Source: Rhizobacter sp. SG703 (lineage in GTDB: Bacteria; Pseudomonadota; Gammaproteobacteria; Burkholderiales; Burkholderiaceae_C). Taken from it: a stretch of DNA of 64,000 nt. The notes under the pieces were generated by a model, which was given only the letters and a program-made list of their open reading frames with translations, ran no database searches and was not told where the DNA came from. Within the stretch, counting starts at the first letter, position 1. Each line of letters starts with the position of its first letter. A program made the translations under genes and the position numbers. Positions 59,741 to 64,000 of this stretch are shown piece after piece. The stretch lies in contig NZ_JAAZQK010000003.1 in NCBI RefSeq assembly GCF_012275445.1, forward strand, positions 310,001 to 374,000, in the 5' to 3' direction.

Positions 59741-62458
59741 ATGTCGTCCGCTCCCGCACCCGCTCCCCACGCCTTCGCGCTGGCCAAGATCCAGCCGCCG
59801 CGGCCGCGCACCAGCCTGGTCGGCCGGCCGGCGCTGGAACTCGCGCTGGGCACCTCGCTGCTGCAGCGGCGGCTGACGCTGCTGCTCGCGCCGGCCGGCT
59901 ATGGCAAGACCTCGGCGCTGGCGCGGCAGATCCGGTGGCTGCCGCCGGGCACCGCGCTCGCGTGGGTCAGCGCCGACGAGGACGACCAGTTGCCGCGCTT
60001 CCTCGCGTGCCTGGGCCGCGCGCTGGAGCCGCACGACCTGCCGTGGCGCGTCGACCCGGATGCGCTGGCCACGCTGGCGCTCGGCGAGCGCGGGCTGCGC
60101 GCGGTGGCCGACGAGCTGATCAACGCGCTGGCTGGTGCCGAGGCGGCGCGCGGCCTGCTGGTGCTCGACGACGTGCACCGCATCGCCGATCCGCAGGTGT
60201 TCGAGCTGCTGCAATGGGTGATCGAGCGGCTGCCGGCGCGCTGGGGCGTGGCGATGGCAAGCCGGCTCGAGCCGCCGCTCGCAATGGGCCGCTGGCGCGC
60301 GGCCGGCGAGCTCGGCGAGTTCCGCCAGTACGAGCTGCGCTTCAACCAGGACGAGGTGGTCGCGTTGCTGGCCGGCGCCGGGCTGCCAGCGGATGCCGGT
60401 GTCGCGCGCGAACTGCTGGAGCGCACCGACGGCTGGGCCGCCGGGCTGCGCCTGAACCTGTCGGCACGGCCCGGCGGCAACGGCGCGCGGGCCGGCGTGC
60501 TGACGCAGCGCCACCTGTTCGACTACCTCGCGGCCGAGGTGCTCGACGACATGCCGGCCGAGCTGCGCAGCTTCCTGCTGTGCTGCGCGGTGCTGCCGGA
60601 GCTGACCGCCGCGCGCTGCGCCCGCGTCAGCGGGTCGCCGCATGCCGCGCGACTGCTGGCCGAGGTGGAACGGCGCGGCCTGTTCGTCAGCGTGCTCGAT
60701 GCCGACGAGCTGACGCTGCGGCTGCACGACCTGTTCCGCGATTTCCTTGAAGACCGGCTGCAACGCGAGTGCGCCGGCGAGCTGCCGGCGCTGTTGCGCC
60801 GCGCGGCCGAGGGCGAAGACGACCTGCCGCGCGCCGTCGGCTACCTGGCGCGTGCTGGCGCCTGGGATGAAGCGGCGCAGGCAGTGGCCGGGCGCGGTGC
60901 CGAGCTGCTGGCGATCGGCGGCGGGCCGAGCCTCGCGCGCATGCTGGCGCTGTTCCCGCCGGCCGAGTTCGAGCGCCGGCCCGAGCTGCATTTCCTGCGC
61001 GGGCTGAGCTGCTTCCCGACCTTCGCGTTCGACACGATGCTGGCCGCGATGCAGCAGGCCGAGGCCGGCTTCCGGGCGGCCGGCCGGGAGGCGCAGGCAT
61101 GGCGGGCACGGGCGTATGCCTGCCTCGCGATGGAGAACATGGCGCAGACCGAGGTGGCCGCGCGCGAGCTGCCGAAGCTGCTGGCGCTGCCGCTGGACGA
61201 CGGCACGCGCGCCATCGTGTGCTTCGGCGCGGCCTGGGCGGCGTATGCGCAGGCGCGCGCGGCCGACGTGGCGCCATGGTTCGCGCAGATGCTGCAGGCG
61301 CTGGAACGCGTGCCCGAGCCGGCGGTGTGGGACGCCTGCTTCTTCCATAGCCTGTGGGTTGGCATGCCGGGCATGGACGGGCTGCTGGAGCGCTTCGGCG
61401 AGCGCGCGACCGTGTTGTTCGGCGACACGCCGACGCAGCTGCGCGCCGGCGTGCTGCATGCACGGGTTTGGCTGGCGTTCTCGGCCGGCCGGCTCGACGA
61501 GGCCGGGCACTGGCTGGCGCGCGCCGACGAAGACTGCCGCTGGCTCGGCCGGCCGCGCAGCGTGCTGACCGAGAACCACCTGGCGCACACGCTGATCGAT
61601 GCGGTTGGCGGCCGGCGCGACGCGGCGTATGCGGCGGCGCTGGAATGCCGGCACGACATCGCCGAACACGGCTCGGCACCGAACCGGCTGACGCACGAAT
61701 GCGAGGCGATCTTCACGCACGGCCGCGCCGCGTGGATCCTGCAGGACGAGGCCACGCTGCGCGAGCTGGACGCGCGGCTCGCGCAGGTGCCGGACCCGTG
61801 CGGATGGGCGGCGGCCGACGACGGCCGGCGCTTCAGCCGCGCGTTCGTCGCGCTGGTCGACGGGCGGCTGCACGACGCGCAGGCGCTGCTGGCGCCGCTG
61901 GCGATCGACCACGAGCCGTCGTGCTTCTTCCCGGCCGCGCAGGCGACGGTGCTGCTGGCCGATGTGCGGCTGCGGCTGGGCGCGCTCGACGAGGCCGCGG
62001 CGACGCTGCGGCCGTGGATTGCACGGGCGATGGCGGGCGGCTCGGTCGGCGGCGCGCTGCTGTGCGGCTGGCCGGTGCTGCAGCGGCTGCGCGACACGCG
62101 CTGGGGCGAGCGGCTGTCAACGGACCAGAAGGCGGTGCTGGGCCGGCTGGCCGCGACGCTCGCGCCGCGCGAAGACCCGGCCGTGCGCGCGGCACGGCCC
62201 GGCGGTGCGGCGGCGCGGGCACCGCAGGACGACGATGCGGCCGCGCCGCGTGGTGGGCGTGCGCAAGGCCTGGCCGGCCTCAGCGAACGCGAGCGCGAGG
62301 TGCTCGCGCGCCTGGCCGCCGGCGACAGCAACAAGCTGATCGCGCGCGGGCTCGAACTGAGCCCGCACACCGTGAAGCGGCACGTGGCCAACCTGCTCGG
62401 CAAGCTGGGCGTCGAGACGCGCGGCCAGGCGGCGGCGCGCTGGCGCCATGGTCCGTAG
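59741..62458 (+). CDS. MalT-type LuxR-family ATP-dependent activator
   Basis: 905 aa from ATG 59741. N-terminal STAND-type ATPase: LAKIQPPRPRTSLVGRP, Walker A LAPAGYGKTSA, Walker B LLVLDDVHRI. It is followed by long helical repeats (TPR/SUPR-like, about 300-800) and a C-terminal LuxR HTH (LSEREREVLARLAAGDSNKLI, then LELSPHTVKRHVANLLGKLG). Proteins of this class oligomerise with ATP and an inducer to activate promoters. The usual length is about 900. The inducer is unknown; the divergent cupin gene is a candidate target. Confidence 0.9.
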   Translation: MSSAPAPAPHAFALAKIQPPRPRTSLVGRPALELALGTSLLQRRLTLLLAPAGYGKTSALARQIRWLPPGTALAWVSADEDDQLPRFLACLGRALEPHDLPWRVDPDALATLALGERGLRAVADELINALAGAEAARGLLVLDDVHRIADPQVFELLQWVIERLPARWGVAMASRLEPPLAMGRWRAAGELGEFRQYELRFNQDEVVALLAGAGLPADAGVARELLERTDGWAAGLRLNLSARPGGNGARAGVLTQRHLFDYLAAEVLDDMPAELRSFLLCCAVLPELTAARCARVSGSPHAARLLAEVERRGLFVSVLDADELTLRLHDLFRDFLEDRLQRECAGELPALLRRAAEGEDDLPRAVGYLARAGAWDEAAQAVAGRGAELLAIGGGPSLARMLALFPPAEFERRPELHFLRGLSCFPTFAFDTMLAAMQQAEAGFRAAGREAQAWRARAYACLAMENMAQTEVAARELPKLLALPLDDGTRAIVCFGAAWAAYAQARAADVAPWFAQMLQALERVPEPAVWDACFFHSLWVGMPGMDGLLERFGERATVLFGDTPTQLRAGVLHARVWLAFSAGRLDEAGHWLARADEDCRWLGRPRSVLTENHLAHTLIDAVGGRRDAAYAAALECRHDIAEHGSAPNRLTHECEAIFTHGRAAWILQDEATLRELDARLAQVPDPCGWAAADDGRRFSRAFVALVDGRLHDAQALLAPLAIDHEPSCFFPAAQATVLLADVRLRLGALDEAAATLRPWIARAMAGGSVGGALLCGWPVLQRLRDTRWGERLSTDQKAVLGRLAATLAPREDPAVRAARPGGAAARAPQDDDAAAPRGGRAQGLAGLSEREREVLARLAAGDSNKLIARGLELSPHTVKRHVANLLGKLGVETRGQAAARWRHGP

Positions 62459-62584
62459 CCCGGACGCCCATCCGGGCTACATGACAACCCCTCGCCCGGT
62501 GGGTACACCGGTCGATCCCCCGAGGGGATGCGGTCCGGCTTGGGGCGGCCCGGCGCTCGGCCCGCTTGACGCCAGACATGGAAC

Positions 62585-64000
62585 CTACAGCAGCCCGAGC
62601 TTCACGCACAGGTCGCGCGTGATCCCCATGTGGCGGTCCAGCTCGTCGAGCAGCGGCTCGACCGGTGTCGTGGAGCCTTCGGCCGCGGCCTCCTGCAGCC
62701 GCGTCGCGCTGTCGGCCACGCTGCGCAGCCCGAGGCTCAGCGCCGCGCCCTTCAGCGCATGCGCCTGGCTGCGCATGCTCTCGTGGTCGCGCCGGCCCTG
62801 GGTCTGCCGCAGCGATTGCAGCGTGCCGCCGTGCAGGCCGAAGAAGCGGCCGAGCAGCTCGGCGTACTTGCCCGGCGACAGCGCGACGCTGACGTTGTCG
62901 ACCGTCGCCTGGTCGAGCGGCGAGGCCGATGCGGCCGCCGTGCCGCCGTCGACCGCGGTGAACACCGGCGTCGCCTGCTGCCCGTAGCGGCCGAGCACCT
63001 CGCGCAGTTGCGGCAGGTGCGCCGGCTTCGTCAGGAAGCCGTTCATGCCGGCCTGGCGGGTGCGCTCCTGCGACTCCTGGAACGCGTCGGCGGTCAGCGC
63101 GATGATCGGCAGCTCGCCCTTGGGCGGCGGCATCGCACGGATCGCGCGCGCCGCCGCGAAGCCGTCCATCAACGGCATGTGCAGGTCCATCAGCACGACG
63201 TCGAACTCCTGCGCCTGCACCGCGCGCACCGCCTGCTCGCCGTCTTCGCTGAATACCGCCTGGTGGCCGAGCTTGTCGAGCACCGCCTCCAGGTAGGCGC
63301 GGTTCACCGGATGGTCTTCGGCGACCAGCACGCGCAGCGGTCGGGTGGGCGCCGTGCCGTCGGCGGCCAGGCCCGGCATGGCGCCGGCCGGTGCGGCGAC
63401 CTCCGGCAGCGGCAGCGTCACGACGAAGCGGCTGCCGACGCCGGCCTGGCTGCTGACCGCGATGTCGCCGCCCATCAAGCGCGCCAGGCTGCGCGAGATC
63501 TCCAGCCCGAGGCCGGCGCCGCCGTGGCGGCGCGAGGTGGTGTCGTCGCCCTGCGAGAAGCGTTGGAACAAGCGAGAGAGCATCGCGGCGTCCATGCCGA
63601 TGCCGGTGTCGACCACGCTGAACAGCAGCGCACCGCCGGCCTGCCGCGTCACCGCCAGGCTCACCATGCCGGCGTTCGAGAACTTCAGCGCGTTGCTCAG
63701 CAGGTTGAACAGGATCTGCTTCAGCCGCGTCGCGTCGGCATTCACCCAGTGCGGCACGTCGGGTGCGATGCTGACCTGCAGCTGCAGGCCCTTGGCATGC
63801 GCCTGCACCCGCATCAACGCGTCGACCTGGCCGAGCATCGCCACCAGGTCCAGCGGCTGCGGCGCGACCTGCAGGTTGCCCGATTCGAGCTTCGAGATGT
63901 CGAGGATGTCGTTCAGGATCGCGAGCAGGTGGTTCGCCGACTCCTTCGCGGTGGTGAGGAAGCGGGCCTGCTGCTTCGACAGCGGCGTGTCCTGCAGCAG
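62585..64000 (-). CDS. Hybrid sensor histidine kinase (N-terminus beyond window)
   Basis: 471 residues visible, open to the window end. Starting mid-HisKA (TPLSKQQARFLTTAKESANH, then LNDILDISKLESG), so the phosphorylated His lies just outside. Next is the HATPase domain with N box (NLLSNALKFS), G1 (VVDTGIGMD) and G2 (GGAGLGLEIS). A receiver domain follows (LVAEDHPVN, Asp in VVLMDLHMPLMDG, Lys in FLTKP), and a C-terminal Hpt domain with QAHALKGAALSLG. All phosphorelay parts seen are intact. Partner and stimulus unknown. Confidence 0.92.
   Translation of the reverse strand: MLQDTPLSKQQARFLTTAKESANHLLAILNDILDISKLESGNLQVAPQPLDLVAMLGQVDALMRVQAHAKGLQLQVSIAPDVPHWVNADATRLKQILFNLLSNALKFSNAGMVSLAVTRQAGGALLFSVVDTGIGMDAAMLSRLFQRFSQGDDTTSRRHGGAGLGLEISRSLARLMGGDIAVSSQAGVGSRFVVTLPLPEVAAPAGAMPGLAADGTAPTRPLRVLVAEDHPVNRAYLEAVLDKLGHQAVFSEDGEQAVRAVQAQEFDVVLMDLHMPLMDGFAAARAIRAMPPPKGELPIIALTADAFQESQERTRQAGMNGFLTKPAHLPQLREVLGRYGQQATPVFTAVDGGTAAASASPLDQATVDNVSVALSPGKYAELLGRFFGLHGGTLQSLRQTQGRRDHESMRSQAHALKGAALSLGLRSVADSATRLQEAAAEGSTTPVEPLLDELDRHMGITRDLCVKLGLL

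Noticed and set aside
59261-61912. An 883-codon minus-strand frame ending in the cupin
   Set aside because: Only its last 115-130 codons look like protein. The rest is antisense to the MalT-type regulator.

Overview
The window looks like a piece of chromosome from a high-GC betaproteobacterium of the Burkholderiales (Rubrivivax/Ideonella/Leptothrix-like). The case rests on the protein families seen (WaaC-WaaA pair, DUF2145, ArsI/aquaporin ars operon, MalT-type LuxR regulators) and on very GC-rich codon use from about 32 kb onward. No ribosomal RNA or complete tRNA gene is present, so the genus is not fixed.

Positions 1 to about 31.84 kb form an integrated accessory element with visibly lower and more uneven GC. 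It opens with the 3' end of one tyrosine recombinase gene and a complete second, related one. Next come a DUF429 gene and an unknown gene, then a plasmid-type module: a TrfA-like replication initiator, a small partner gene and three direct repeats of 22-24 bp. After a perfect 16-bp palindrome and a small ribbon-helix-helix gene comes a 21-kb same-strand block of likely anti-phage genes. These are a DrmA/DrmB-like (YprA/DUF1998) helicase fused to a nuclease-like tail, a DrmD-like SNF2 helicase, a 1676-aa adenine methyltransferase, a coiled-coil DUF2326-like ATPase, a reverse transcriptase-nitrilase fusion (DRT type 1/UG1 architecture), a decayed DUF262 start, an HNH nuclease and a HEPN/OST-HTH protein. 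The block ends in a strong hairpin. The likely logic is layered: methyltransferase and helicases act as a DISARM/Hma-like DNA-modification defence, and the RT-nitrilase and HEPN-type RNase are candidate abortive or RNA-directed effectors.

From 27.3 to 28.86 kb there is a long hairpin-rich stretch without a convincing gene, then four unrecognised or KfrA-like element genes. The element appears to end at a tRNA-like 3' end (31816-31838) followed by a strong terminator, a probable attR.

From 32 kb the sequence is ordinary chromosome. It holds an arsenic operon (arsR-arsI-aquaporin-arsC) whose distal end is a scar joining two truncated acetyltransferase genes, a KaiC-like ATPase with a receiver protein, DUF899 and beta-propeller genes, an OmpR-like/TPR regulator, a heme-oxygenase-like gene, AraC, VOC and TetR genes, two exported-protein genes (one DUF2145), a secreted protein, a hipBA toxin-antitoxin pair with a nested-dyad operator, and a translationally coupled ada/alkA-ogt-EamA operon. 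It continues with phosphomannomutase, heptosyltransferase I and Kdo transferase for lipopolysaccharide, a degenerate HD-GYP/LuxR regulator, an Ig-like lipoprotein, a cupin, a MalT-type regulator, and a hybrid histidine kinase cut by the window end.
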